The notes beneath the pieces are model-generated. The model saw nothing but the letters and a program-made list of their open reading frames with translations, made no database searches and was not told where the DNA came from. From positions 18,833,319 through 18,897,318 of the forward strand of contig OY986439.1 of NCBI GenBank assembly GCA_963920525.1: DNA of 64,000 nt. Direction: 5' to 3'. The DNA is from Dichetophora obliterata. Lineage: Eukaryota > Arthropoda > Insecta > Diptera > Sciomyzidae. This document shows positions 24,003-48,126 of this stretch, one piece after another. Within the stretch, counting starts at the first letter, position 1, and every line of letters begins with the position of its first letter. The position numbers and the translations under genes are program-made.

Positions 24003-24359
24003 CAGCTCGATTCTGAATAATTTTTCCCGGGGAAAAATAGCAGATAAAGACATCACATTTTTGTTTTTTTACACTTATGAATATTGACAGTTGATGAACA
24101 AATTTGCATAAAAAATTTCCAAAATGTTCTTGAACTTTATCCTAAAAATTAAAACTCCCTATCGCGAATAATTTTTCACGTAGAATCGAAAAAGGGAGTT
24201 TTCATTTTTAAGATAAAGCTTTAGAACATTTTGAAGATTTGTAATGCAAACCGTTGATGAACAAATTTGCATTAAAAATTTTGAAAATTTTCTTTAGCTT
24301 TATCTTAAAAATGAAAACTCCCTTTTTTCGATTCCGCGTGAAAAATTATTCTTGATGGG
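24003..24359. mobile_element. MITE of the TTCCCGGGGAA family, copy A
   Basis: It begins near CTCGATTCTGAATAATTTTT then CCCGGGGAAA. It contains AAACTCCCT/AGGGAGTTTT, ATGAATATTGACAGTTGATG and the complement CATCAACGG..TTTGCAT, and ends with a complementary AAAAATTATTCTTGA. The inner half is partly duplicated, making it longer than the copies at 44878-45082 and 56068-56292. Confidence 0.65.
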
Positions 24360-25804
24360 GCAGATTAACTTTCTTTTCAAGTCTTATACAAAAATGTTTA
24401 ATTAAACTTTTGCAAATGTTTATCTTGCCAATTGATGATTTATTTTCTTGTATTAAAATTTAAACTCACTAAAAATTATTACCTGAACATATATAAATAA
24501 ATTATATATGTTCAAGTTGTTTTTGCATTTCTTTTTTGAGTAAAAGTGAAATCGAATCATAATTGAACTGGATATTTGTATAATATAATTAATTGTATTA
24601 AAGACAAAAGTGATATTTAGACCACCAAATATCGAATTCAATGATGATTCAATTCACTTTCACTCGGAAGTGAAATGCAGAACCTGCCTGAATAATTTAG
24701 GTATTTATGTTATTTAACTAGTTTCCTTAAATGTACGAAAGATGAAATAATGATTTAAGGTTAAGTATAATAATTAGCTAATAGTTAACTATCCAATTAA
24801 AGGTTACTTATACGTTGTTTCGCCAGAATTAAATTTTAATCAGACTTTAATTTACTTATCTAATAACCGATTTTGAATTATTATTGAATTGTGGTAGAAG
24901 CATGAATTTATGTACTAGAATTTAACATTGATTAAGTTCTAAAATTCGAAAATTGCGGCTAGTATTGAAACACAGCCATCTTATTTTACACAGCCATCTT
25001 ATTTTACACAGCCATCTTATTTTACACAGCCATCTTTATTTGAAATATAATACTTAAGAGCCGAATAACTTTGCTTAATATACAAATTAAAGTCACTTCG
25101 TCTTTAACATTAAACTCAACACGCATCTTTTTCTTTTTCTTTTCCGTGTTCGTCGAAATTTGGCAAATCTTTCTAAGTAGTAATTTGATAGCGTTCCAGA
25201 AGCAATTGAATTTAATAAGCTACTTTAAACTCAACTTAATTGCTAAGTACGAAGTTTCTTCTACCTATAGCGATACCTGCGATGGGATTCAGGAAATATA
25301 TGATTATGCATAATTATGACAATAAAAAGAGGTGATTATTACGTTTACATATAAATAACAAAACTATAGCAAACGAAATACGCCTGGCAGTGCCATTTAA
25401 TAATAATTCAGTTCATACGAGGTGCTTACCCAATTTTGATAGCAAATTAAAAAATAGAATACCGTTTTCACTCAAGGTTTGAAAATAGCGAACTTTGCAC
25501 ACATCTTTTTGTTTAGTTTCATATTTATATTTATTTAGCATAAAATTGTAAATAGAAATGACGCAGAATGGTTGAGAAGTTTCACAAATGTTTGCAGCCA
25601 CAATTGGTGTGAAAATTCTTCTGGCGCATTATTATTACGCTTATATGGTGTGTTAATATTTAAAATAGTAATAGTATTTAAAATTGTAAATTGTTTGCTT
25701 TTTTTCTGCCGGTACTAAATTCTGATGTTGTACCACTAGATGGATGTTGCTTAAAAATATTTCCGATATTTTAACATCGTTGTCCAATATTAATGTTTTA
25801 TAAC
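24360..25804. other. Downstream flank of U2af50 copy 1, with an 18-bp minisatellite
   Basis: No coding frame is supported. Four units of CACAGCCATCTTATTTTA, the last degenerate, run in tandem at 24970-25036. The 3' part next to the U2af50 stop codon is probably the gene's 3' untranslated region, but I could not fix a polyadenylation site. Confidence 0.5.
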
Positions 25805-35858
<10,054 letters not shown>

Positions 35859-36702
35859 TTTTGCAAATTTTCTTTAACTCAAAATTTTGCAAATCTAACT
35901 TGTATTTATAGCAAATGTTTAATAGTATATTATTTGTATTGAGGCTGGAAAATCAGATAAAATAAAACTGCGAAATTTTTATCAAATCTTCCACCATTCA
36001 CTGCAATAAATTTGACAATTAAAAATTTAATACAGCTTGACAAGCGAAAAACTACGTATTCTCTTTGCTAAAAAGAGACAACCAAACTGATTATATTAAG
36101 TGATGCCAAATTTTGGTTTAACTTCATTAAAGCATTAGCCCTGTTCACACTTCAAATCCTTTGACCACCAGTGCTCGTGCTCGTCAAATATCATTTCGTC
36201 TTGAGCACCGAAAAAAGCGCTCGCGATGACGGAAAATTTTTAGTAGCACTTGAAATTAAAATCGTATTGGAAGAAGTAGAAATTATTTTATAAATTATTA
36301 CAAACTATTTTTCAGAGTTATTTATAATTATTTTCGTCCGCTCCTTCTCTTGCCGTGATGAGCTCAAGTTAAAAACTTTTTTGAAATGACGAAATCGCGC
36401 TACAGAATTTGACGAGTGTTCAGAATGATCAAATCAGCAGAAAAATCAAAACATTTAGATTTTCATCAAATGATTTGAAAAACGATTTTATGAGTGTGCA
36501 GACTCTTCGAATCGCCATCAAATCCAAATATATTTCTATTGGTTAAAGGGTCGATCATTTCAATGGTGAGGTTGTGAAGTGCAACCAGTCATATATAATT
36601 AAAATCGCCCATGTGCGGTTTTTTTTAGTTAATACAGTTATATAAATAACAATTATAGGAAAACTTAGTAAGTTTTTTCTAACAAAAAGTGTTGGGAGCT
36701 AA
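35859..36702. other. Upstream region of U2af50 copy 1
   Basis: It contains the 5' leader of copy 1 just above the start codon at 35858 and presumably its promoter; no core promoter motif could be fixed by eye. No coding frame is seen. Confidence 0.45.
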
Positions 36703-37198
36703 GCTGCGTTTCCATGTGATCTTTCAGTATCTTATCTTATCTTATTTTTAGTTAGAAAGAAAGAGCATGCGAACCCTATCTTACGGAATTGCCTAAAGTG
36801 AGTGTGAAACATGCATAAATTTTCTATTTTTATAGCATGTGATATCCTCTGTCATTTCATGAGATACTAGAGGATAGAAAAAGTTCAACTTTCTGAACTT
36901 TTCCTATAAAAGTCTATCACTTGCTATAAATTTGATAACCATTTTTATAGCTATTGACAACTCGTAAAAAATATTTTGCTAGTGTCAAAATAAAATAGAC
37001 TGCAGCAGATTGAGGCCAATTTGAAACGAAAATAAAAATGTATTATATTTATTAAAGCCAACAGCATAAACAGCCGAGGGCAATGTAGTGTCTTATTCGT
37101 TGGGACCGCAGCATCAAATTGTATTAGGTGATGGTGATGGTTTATTATTCATGGGTGGAGCCATTTCATTACCTATTTTCATTTGTTCACTTGCAGGT

Positions 37199-37660
37199 CA
37201 TCTCCACGCAAACCGATACCTTCATGACAATGTTATTAATACTTATGCTGTCTCCGAGGTTTGTTCTTCATTCGGTGTCAATGAAGCTGAAGTGCATAAC
37301 ATTGTTGAGTGGCAATACATAAGCAACTTCTTTATTGCTGGCTCGCCACCACCTGTGCATGCGCTCTCAGGAGAACCCAATGCTGTTATTCATCAAGCTT
37401 GCCTCATCCCGAACGATTGCATCGTTACGCGAACGCCAGCTAGCAAGTGTGTTCAGAATTCTGGAATTCAGAAAAAGACCGCACGTGACACTTATCAAAC
37501 GCACAAGTGGCATCTTGGAATACGTTCCCAAAGCATGACAAATGATTATCAATCCGTATCATATGCGAGTGCACCGTCAGAACACTTTGAATGGCAAGTA
37601 TTCCAAGATGCCACTTCCGCTGTATCAAGAGGATGCAAAGATCCGGTTTAAACTCGTTTT
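37199..37660 (+). pseudogene. AMPK alpha (SNF1A) fragment, broken
   Basis: The catalytic subunit of AMP-activated protein kinase, of which only regions after the kinase domain remain. NVINTYAVSEVCSSFGVNEA then EVHN (about 37225-37300) resembles the autoinhibitory/UBA-like segment. FFIAGSPPP follows after a deletion. KWHLGIRSQSMTND (37505-37545) is the start of the C-terminal beta-binding domain. The expected next residues are missing, and the frame shifts to INPYHMRVHRQNTLNGKYSK then MPLPLYQEDAK (37550-37645). The order follows AMPK alpha exactly. Deletions and the frameshift mean it cannot make a subunit. It lies inside the TIR-bounded segment. Confidence 0.8.
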
Positions 37661-38380
37661 GTTTTTCTTCTATGCTAACAAATCAGCAAACTCGCGCTGC
37701 TAAAACCATAATCTATACATATAATAAAACTATAAAAAAATCTGTGCATTGAATATTTTTTGAGCATGCAGATTTTAAAAAGGTGATTATAAAAAATTGT
37801 CTATTTTTTTTTTAAGAGAAATGCGATAGCATCCCCTTTAATTTTTTTGAACAATTTTATTTTTAACATGTTTTTATAGTTTTAAAAAATGCTTTTCCTA
37901 CATAAAATATTTCTTTCGCTACCACTCTCCCACCCACCACTCAATTTTAAAGATGCAGTAGGCAAACAAACACCAAATTATATTTAAAGTATTTTATTAA
38001 TATAAAAAATACATTTTGTTATTTAATAAAATAATTTAAATTTATTTATGTACATAATTGTATAAAACCATATATGGAAATCTATGCTATTTTTTTGGTA
38101 TAAATATTTATAAATTAGTATTTTATTTTAGGAAGCTTTAAGCATATATTAAATGCAATATATGTATAAACTGTTGTTTTTCTACAAGTACATTAAAGTG
38201 GCCCTAATTTAAAAAAGTTATATTGCTGACGACACTAGGCTTAGACATAGACTCCATTTAGGCTTTTGTTAGAAACAATGCTTAAAACGAATACAACAAA
38301 AAATTCCATTCAGATTAACACAGGCAGATACACCACGACGAGGTTATTTTGTGTGCATCTTTAGTAAAATTTCCACTGTC

Positions 38381-39292
38381 TTAGGCTTCCTTCACTCGCT
38401 CGCTCTTGCTCTTTGGCTTAATGTTGTATGTTGCTGGTTTAATCATCCGTTTTGTGTGTGATGAGTGCATGATTGAATTCTTCCTTTGACTGATTCTTAT
38501 CGCCCCACCCCAGGTAGCATATGTTCCATATTCTGTTACATCGCCTGTGCGCTTGACACGGTGCTCAATGAAGTCGGAGGAGACTGATTTAAGATCGTAT
38601 GCCCAGCCGATCTTGGCAAAGAAATCAATAAAGGCGGTGTTCATGTTCAGCGAGTAGTTGCTGAGTTCAGCAGTCTTGTAGTCCCAGCGGAAACATGATG
38701 GTATGATGGTAGTTATGCCGGTCTTCGCTAAAGGCCTAGAAGACGAAGGAACGGTTCTCAGCTCGATTGATGTAAATTGTCTTAATGTAAAACATCGCAT
38801 AGGTGGTGAAGTGCGTTAACATTTACAAACAAAAACTAAACGGTCAAATCTTACCTATCGTAGGGTTTGCCATCGAATTTGTGTGCTGTGCTCTTGACGA
38901 ATAAGGTCACATTGAAAATAAAGCACCAACTAAACATTGTGGCTACAAACTAAGAGTTTAAGAAACTCTCATCCCAGAAGTACATTGGAGCCATTGTTGG
39001 AATGATGAAGCTGGCAAGACATCAAAAGCATGAAGTATCTATTGGAGAAATTTGTAATTTTAATAAAATATTTGGACCATCTTCACTCACTTCTCATCTC
39101 ACTTCTTTTGGAACATCAGAACTTTATCGGAGTGCAGGTCAGACACCCTTGCCATGGCCTTAACTTCGGGATGGTTCTTGCAGAGCAACCATTCGAAATG
39201 TGAGAAGAATCTACGTGTTGCATTGCGGCTCCTCCTTCGGATGCATTGGCATAGGTTTCTGAGTATTTGTGATGCACACGATGATCTCACGA
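38381..39292 (-). pseudogene. Delta-9 acyl-CoA desaturase fragment, intron-bearing pseudogene
   Basis: A membrane desaturase of the fly Desat1 type, C-terminal two thirds only. Reading down the minus strand: DHRVHHKYSET (second His box, about 39269-39285) just after an in-frame TGA; HFEWLLCKNHPEVKAMA, then VLMFQKK; a donor AA|GTGAGA near 39102; an exon with IIPTMAPMYFWDESFLNS*, FVATMFSWCFIFNVTLF and AHKFDGKPYDR ending at GTAAGA near 38855; then EDRHNYHH (third His box, 38703-38717) and WDYKTAELSNYSLNMNTAFI, then DFFAKIGWAYDLKSVSSD. Frameshifts, at least three nonsense codons and a 4-nt insertion after the third box disable it. The retained introns argue against a retrocopy. The N-terminal region with the first His box is absent. 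Confidence 0.88.
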
Positions 39293-39464
39293 CCGTAAAA
39301 AACAAATTATATTTAAAATTAATTTATTGGATAACTCAGCCATGGTTTTCAGATATGTCAAATTTGCTATAAACTAAACCACTTATATTCATCTCGCTTT
39401 TATAGCAAAAAATTTGTGATACGGGATACTAGAGGATAGTAAAAGATCACATGGAAACGCGGCT

Positions 39465-42400
39465 TTAAGGTATGAACTTTGGGTTCATGGTTAATTTTAG
39501 ACGTTGCTGATGTTATATATGGCCTTTATAGCATTTTATCAAAATAAGTTACTTGACGACACGCAAAACGAGTTGAAGCGAATGGGTAATACATATTTTC
39601 GTTTAGCCGCAGCAATTGAATTCAACTGGACAGCTGAAAATTTTAGTGATTATTGTGAAATGTAATATCAATTATTTAATATTTTGTGTAAATAGTGATT
39701 GTGCTTTTTAAAAAATTACATTTTTGAACGTAAAATGTTTATGATGTTAATATCTATGATGTTAGTATTTATGCATTTATCTCTTCCCACTTATACACTG
39801 GGCTATTGTATATATGAAAGTAGCACGTCATTGTATATAGTACTTTTGTTGCCTGTATATGGCTCGCCATGTACAGATGTTCGTTATCTCTTTCACTCTT
39901 ATTTCTTAGGACAATCGTCAAAAGCAACTGTTGTAATACTCTTAGAGCAAGAGTAAAATAGTCTGTTATAATATTGTAGCCATGGAGCATCCGATTTATT
40001 AATTTACTTGATAGTGTAACAGAATAAGCAGGCCATACTTTACAGCCGCTAAGTTAACATGTAAGAAACTGTTTTTATATATCTTGTAATATCGTTTCAT
40101 TAAAGACTCAATAAAGTACTACTACTGCTACACGAAAATGAGCAAAACAAAACCAAAGATGGAACAGTAAGAAAACATAAACGCCAAACTAAAACGTGAA
40201 AAAAGCGGTGTAAACAGTCGTGTTTTGAGATAAAACACAATAGCCATAAAACGTGTTTTAATTTTGGTGTAAACGTATTATAAGACTGGTCCAATTTTTA
40301 AAAATTTTTTTAATTAGTTTTAGTAATTTTTATTGACACTTAAATAAATTAATAGAATACCAATATCATTCCTCATATCAAGATCTTTAGATATATATAC
40401 TATTGAAGGGCCTACATACTTTTTAATTGCTCCTGCATTTTCAGCTTTTAGATATTAATTTTTTTTTTAATATTAAAAATTAAGTTTCCTTTTGTTTTTA
40501 AATACGGAAACATAGATTCGGAATAAAAAACACATGAAAACACTGATACTAACATTTTATTAAGAGTTACACACAACCTTTTTTCATCAGTCAAAAATTA
40601 TCTTGCAAGTTGTCAAAATATATACTAGCCGCTGGAGCTACATGAATTTTTGGCAAATATACTCAAATCACTGACGTCAAAATACCTCCTTTCGAATGTC
40701 AAAAAGTCATCACCCAAGTGAAAATATTTCAAGATTCTATCGTGTTAGAAGATAAACAGAAAGCATTTATGGCACAAGGAAGTTCTCTAGCTTTTTATTT
40801 CTTTAGGAGGAGTATAGAATCACTTCTTAAGAATTGGACTATTAAGTAAGTTTCCTCTTTATCTTTTCAATAGCGAACATAAGTATCAATTTAAATACTA
40901 CCGCTTTTTTCAGCATTCTTTGAAATTTAAAAAAAACGATACAGTTTAAAATTTGTTATCAGAGTGTCATAAAAATAACCTTCAAATCGATTTTTCGCTT
41001 TGATAAAAAATATATATATAAAATCATAAACGAATACATAATAATAAATTAGTTAAAATATTTTATTATAGGAATATCAAGTATGTATTAATTACTAAGC
41101 ATAAAGAATATTTGCAGATCATATAACAACATTTCATTGAGTATTGTTGTGATTTCTTCAATAAAGGAATTTTTAGTTCGAAATAATGTTTGTGTTTTTT
41201 TATAAACTAAATTTTAATAAACAATTTTTTATCTATATTTACTATCAGCCTAACCAAAAAACATTTTAATGTCTACTATAAATTTAGTGTAAGTTTTTTG
41301 ACAACAAATTCTATAGAAATAATGTCAGAAAAGATCACACTAAATTTAGAGCTGACATTTAAATGTTTTTTGGTTAGGCTGAATGTTTCATTCAGTTGTA
41401 TGTTTTTACAGCTATTCACAAACTTCTAAATCTGTCTTCTTATTCCCAATTAAAAAAACTTTTCTGGCAATTTATTCATCCATCGGCAATTTATCAACTA
41501 CAATATTAACTTGTTAACTCTAATTAAAATGAAGAGCTTGGAAATATAAAGTCTGTCGCAAAAGATGTCAATGTAGAGGTAGCAAAATCTTCCCTACTAG
41601 GAATTCAATAAACATTTGGAAATCTACAACTTTTGCTTTGCCTGAAATAATATTTCATTAAGAACCCATAATCTTAAAACACTGTTCATGAAATATTTTA
41701 AGTTATGGCATTTTCTTTTCTCGACAAAAAATGCTGCCCTCTGAGAGTGCAGAATTTTTTAAATTTTAACCTGAACTCAAAAAGTTTTGACCTGTTATTA
41801 GTCGACAAAAGATCGGAAAGAATGCAGAATGTTTTCAATGATGTTGTGTGGGCTCCACTATTTTTTACTATTAAGAAATAAATTAAATTAAAAAAAAACA
41901 AACGCGAACATTTTCGAAAATATCTTACGAAGATATGTTACACAGAAAAGTAAAGAAAAATTAAATAATATTTTCTTTCTTTCATTATAATGTTCTCGGT
42001 AATGGAGAATCATTAGATCTTCATCACTGGACGAAGACGTTTCTAGCAACTCTTTTATAATAAATTAATTGCAGACTCAACTTTTGTGTTTATATTTGCC
42101 ACATCACAATTTTTATAATATGTATTTTGTCATTCGTGAAAAAGCTTAAACTTTAATGAAATGTCCATGATTATGTTTAATATTTTCATAACATGTCACT
42201 TATTTGTTCATTTAGTTGGTAGCATTTGAGGGCAGAATTTTAAAACCGTCGATCTTGAGAGCGCAAAAATTCTGCATTTTTTTTACTTCTGCGGTCAACA
42301 TTTTCGAGAAAAGAACACGATTCCATTTTAGAGGTCACAATTTTTTTCGAAAAGAGAATGAAAAAATGCAGAACTGTCAAAGAGGGCAGAAAAAATGCAG

Positions 42401-42958
42401 ATTTTTTCGAGAAAAGAAAACACCATTAATATTTTTAATAAATTTATATTAGTATTTATAATAAAAGAATATTTCATTAAGTCAATTATCTTAAATTTTT
42501 GAGTACTTTTTATTCACAATTATATAGTATTTAAATAGCTTTTATATACAACTTTTTATGTATGCATACAAATATTTTAATTGTTTAGTTTATAATATAA
42601 TTGCTAAAATTATATTTTATCCTACGGATAAAGTTATCTCCAGGCTGAACCATATTATTGGATAAAGCACCATTTTCTTGAGCTGGTGATGCCATTGATA
42701 ATTCTGCACTTTTTCTGCTAATATTGTACAAGCATAAGTATAGCCAGCCCTGAGATTATACAATTTATGCTGCCCTGATTTCAGATTGTCGGCTTTGTTC
42801 TTTGACTCCATATGTCAAGAAACTAGTACAAAATTTGGTCGAAAATCTTTTCTATTGAGTATTTACACATTACATTTCGTTTAATATTGTGGATACCAAA
42901 ACATATATATCCTTTGCTGCAAAATAATCTCGACATAGCAAAAATATCTGTGGCCAGT
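39465..42958. other. Region upstream of U2af50 copy 2, two small TIR elements
   Basis: No host gene is seen. A MITE at 41246-41381 has ends CAGCCTAACCAAAAAACATT and the complement. A looser inverted pair lies at 41705-42425 (TTTTCTTTTCTCGACAAAAA with TGCTGCCCTCTGAGAG-like sequence against its complement). The last few hundred bases presumably include the promoter of U2af50 copy 2. Confidence 0.5.
41246..41381. mobile_element. MITE with CAGCCTAACCAAAAAACATT ends
   Basis: Terminal repeats CAGCCTAACCAAAAAACATT and ATAAATTTAGTGTAAG-like inner arms are matched inverted on the right (AAATGTTTTTTGGTTAGGCTG). About 136 bp. The inner TAAATTTAGTG-AAG-TTTTTTGACAA motif also occurs in the MITE split by the RTE element at 50 and 52.8 kb, suggesting related families. 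Confidence 0.7.
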
Positions 42959-44594
<1,636 letters not shown>

Positions 44595-45840
44595 ATATTA
44601 TTTCAAGTAAAAATTTTTTAATTCGTGTTAATTTACTATGTAAATTTATTTTTTTTTAAAAAATAAATTACAAATAAATTCATTCACTGAATGAACCTAA
44701 ACATAAAAATTTTCAGTGAACACTTTTTATTTATGTTTAAAAAGTGTATAATTGGGTTTGAAAATTATTCGTATTAAGGCAAAAGAAATTAGGAATTCAT
44801 TCTTTATAATTCTCCTCCGCCTTATAAACGGTTAAATGTTTCCAATTTCCCCCTTAGTCAAGTTCTATAACTTGAACTTCATCAGCCCAATTCTAAATGA
44901 TTCTTCCCGGGGAATTAGAAAGGTAGTTTTAATTTTTAAGATAAAGTTCAAAGACATTTTGGAGATTTTGAATGCCAATTTATTCATCAATCAACAATAT
45001 TCATGAGTGTAAAAAAATTTAATATCTAAAAAATTAAAACTTCGTTTTCCGATTCCCCGAGAAAAATCATTCAGCATATACAAAAATTAAAAAAAAATTT
45101 TTTATCTCTGTACTCTTTTAGTTTAAAACTTGAAGAAAAGCTTTAAAGTTCCTAACTTCTAAATCCGAGTTAATTCTTGAGTTCTTATTTCCAAAACATT
45201 ATTTGTGAATTACCGTGCAATGAAGCTCAACATATTTTAAATTGATTTGAATGAAATTTTACACATATATTCTTTGAAATACTTGCCTCATCTTGACAAA
45301 GCTAATTTTTTATAATAACTAAAATAACCTCCATTAACTTGTAACGCCCTTGTAAATTGTAATAAAAGTGAAGGTTATTTTAAATATAACGTTGTGGATT
45401 AGGAAATTGTAAACTATATACTCTGAAGGAATTAAGAACATTTTTGTTTATCATAATTATGATACAATAAAACTAAATATTCGACTGTGTCAAAGTTTAA
45501 ATATGCCACAGCCGCTTATATTGCCGCTTAAGGTTTAATTATTTTGATGTTATTTTTTATTGGGAATAGTAGTGTATTTCTTGCAGTTTTTTTAAATTAA
45601 AAACTCAAAATACGTTTTGGGCTTTGCACGTAGATAATTTCGTGTTGTTTATGCAGACATACTTCTACTTAAAAAACTTAAGCGCAGCTGCTATTGTTTA
45701 CAACAAGTAAGATGTTTTTAATTGGCGGCAAATTATATTTATAAGCAAATTTACGGCACTAAAAACAAAATACAGAACAAAAAAAAATTGTGGGCTAAAA
45801 AACACAATTTATGAGCAAATTTACTGCACATACACTGTTG
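44595..45840. other. 3' flank of U2af50 copy 2
   Basis: AAATAAA occurs near 44660-44680, suitable as a polyadenylation signal. A MITE occupies 44878-45082. The rest is AT-rich without a supported gene. Confidence 0.5.
44878..45082. mobile_element. MITE of the TTCCCGGGGAA family, copy B
   Basis: The left end CTTCATCAGCCCAATTCTAA then ATGATTCTTCCCGGGGAAT is matched inverted by CGATTCCCCGAGAAAAATCA at the right. The interior AATATTCATGAGTGTAAA and GATAAAGTTCAAAGACATTT are shared with the copies at 24003-24359 and 56068-56292. Confidence 0.7.
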
Positions 45841-46385
45841 CATGGTATAATTATTTGACAAGGTAGTAGCGTAGACTGGCTTTTTTCTCTCGAGCGGCAA
45901 TGGGTAGTTGTCAAAATTAGCTGTTCATGCAATTAATCAAAGAAATAAGCAACGACTTAAACATAGCTGGTCAATCGCAGCAATCTAAAAACATTCCAAT
46001 AAAAATAAACTTCGCGAACAAATTTAATGAATAAAAGAAAAGTTTAGGCCCCTATTATGTAAAATAACTCAACTTAAGTTGACTAGATTCAACTAAATTT
46101 TTTTCATATAACGTATTACATTTATTTTAGTTGAACCATGTAGTTTGCCTTAATCTTTTAAGAATTTTCAAACAACATAGTTCAACTGGAATGTATGTAA
46201 TAAATTATGAGAAAAAAAATTAGTTGAATCTAGTCAACTTAAGTTGAGTTGTAATACATAATAGGGGCCTAAAAATAAGCACATAGCTAGTCAACAGCAA
46301 CAAACTACAATTCCTTTAGCTGTTTTTGACAACTACCAATAGACAAAAAACTGTCACGGCTACCTTGTCAAATAATTATACCATG
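45841..46385. mobile_element. MITE with about 75-bp arms, containing another MITE
   Basis: The left end CATGGTATAATTATTTGACA then AGGTAGT, and inner GGTAGTTGTCAAAATTAGCT, are mirrored at the right end (TGTCAAATAATTATACCATG). A second MITE, 46045-46271, is inserted in it. No coding capacity. Confidence 0.75.
46045..46271. mobile_element. Nested MITE with TAGGCCCCTATTATGTA ends
   Basis: The left end TAGGCCCCTATTATGTAAA, followed by CTCAACTTAAGTTGACTAGA and TTCAACTAAATTTTTTT, is matched inverted by the right end ACATAATAGGGGCCTA. Arms are about 60 bp. Confidence 0.8.
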
Positions 46386-48126
46386 AAAATTGTAAATAGT
46401 GTAGAATCCAAAATAGTGGTAGATACCACTATTGTGATAGAGTGACAGCACTGGCTGTCACAAGACCGTAGAGCAACGTAAGTTCAAAATTAAATTGAAA
46501 TTTTTATTTGTTATACGTTTATCTTAAGGTTGTGAGATAAGATTCTGATTTTATCTATATTTTTGTAAGCTTCGTTGCATGGTGCATAACCAGATACACA
46601 CAAAGCCCATACAAGAGATATGCACGTGACATTTGCTTTGCTACGGCCACCTTGCATTGCGATACATGAACATAACTGGACCATAATGGTCCAGTTAGCC
46701 TCGCATGGCACAGCAGCGCATGCAACGCAGATAAGCAGCTAGCACACAGCCAAATAAATGGTGATTATACAAAGCATAGTCACATTGCCAAAATAAAGCA
46801 ATAAAAAAAAGAATACATCGTTTCTATTTTAATAAATTAACCGCACTTGGTCAAACAGTTTTACAACTTCACATCTGTTTTGCCAAAACGTCAAATACAT
46901 AGAAGAATACACAGAAATCAAAATGAATAGATCTTCTATGTTTATCTATGTAGTCAGAGATGCATTTCTGTTTTTATCTGAGCATTGCCATGCGTTGCCA
47001 TGCCCAGCTAAACAGCTAACTGTTAAATATTCCGTATATATGGCATATACGTAGCGACCTTGACGTTAAAGTCATATAAAATTCTCCATACATTGTACGT
47101 TAAATTTGTTCTAACAAAATACTATATATATGGACAGACGCTCATCTGTGTGATCTGGCATCTCTGTCTGCCACACATGTTTTAGCCATAAAAAAAAGTT
47201 TAGCTGAACTGCTCACACCAATACGAAAATCTGCTTTGCAATCTTCTCCCCCCCATGCCACTATATCATGACCACCCCCTAGCCAAGAGATTAGAACTCT
47301 GACATGTTTATTTTAAATTACAAAGACAATTTTTTAATCCATTTTTATTTATTTTTTGCAATGCATAAATTACCTTGAGGTTACGGGTTACAACATTACG
47401 GCTTTAGAAATAACACAAAGATAAACACAATTCATATAAAATCCATGGGTTCTGAATGCATATCTTCACAACAGCAATATAGCTCCAACGACAGCAGCAG
47501 TTGTTTGAGTTGCAAATGTAGTCAATCTAGATAATCGCAATGTTTTTCAGGAATCCTATTTAGTCTTCTGAAAAGAAAAAAATGTTGAATTGTTTTATTT
47601 TATTTATAATTTTTGTATACTTCCTTTCGATTGTACGGCTCATTTTATTTGATTTGTTATTTTTTTTTTTGGCAGTTAATTATATTTTTGGCCGTAAAAG
47701 AGCAAGATACACAATCAAACAAAACTTTCCTTGTTTAACATAACATCAGAAAGTATGAATGTGTTGCTGAAAACCAAAATTTGTTTCGTTGTGTTTGTGA
47801 AGACGTTAGAGCTGTCCAGCTGGGTGTTGTGCTTAATCAGATACACACAAATCCCACTAAACAGATTTCCATGTGACGCTTGTTAAGCCATGCACTGCTA
47901 TGCCATGCGAGGCTAACTGGACCATAAGCCTATGTGTAACTGAATAAAAGATTGTATTTTGTATATTATACAATTAGGGTTTTCACAAGCTTTCAATAAA
48001 AAAACACAACGACTGTGAACATACCCTAAGGGTTTATTTTGTTGTATGTCGTATTTATATAGCTGACTGAAGAAACAAACAGATGACTGGAGAAAATAAA
48101 TTTTTTAATATGCCTTTGTTTTTTTT
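46386..48126. other. Intergenic, contains a diverged duplicated segment
   Basis: No gene is supported. Segments near 46580-46705 and 47830-47935 share CAGATACACACAAAGCCCA-type and GAGGCTAACTGGACCATAA-type sequences, partly inverted, so a diverged repeat seems to flank 47 kb. Confidence 0.45.

Larger units (their letters stand above)
36703..39464. mobile_element. TIR-bounded segment carrying two host-gene fragments
   Basis: The left border GCTGCGTTTCCATGTGATCT and the complement of the right border AGCCGCGTTTCCATGTGATC are inverted repeats, extended inward by AGTATC. CTAA borders the left and TTAA the right, possibly a TTAA duplication. The block GATACTAGAGGATAG occurs near both ends (36863 and 39425) in the same orientation, so the left end may itself be a small folding unit. 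Between the ends lie an AMPK alpha fragment on the plus strand and a desaturase fragment on the minus strand, plus AT-rich filler (37660-38380). No transposase is visible. The view that the whole segment moved as one unit is inference. Confidence 0.6.

Noticed and set aside
38381..39292. A functional desaturase gene
   Set aside because: Nonsense codons, frameshifts and the missing N-terminal His box exclude a working enzyme.
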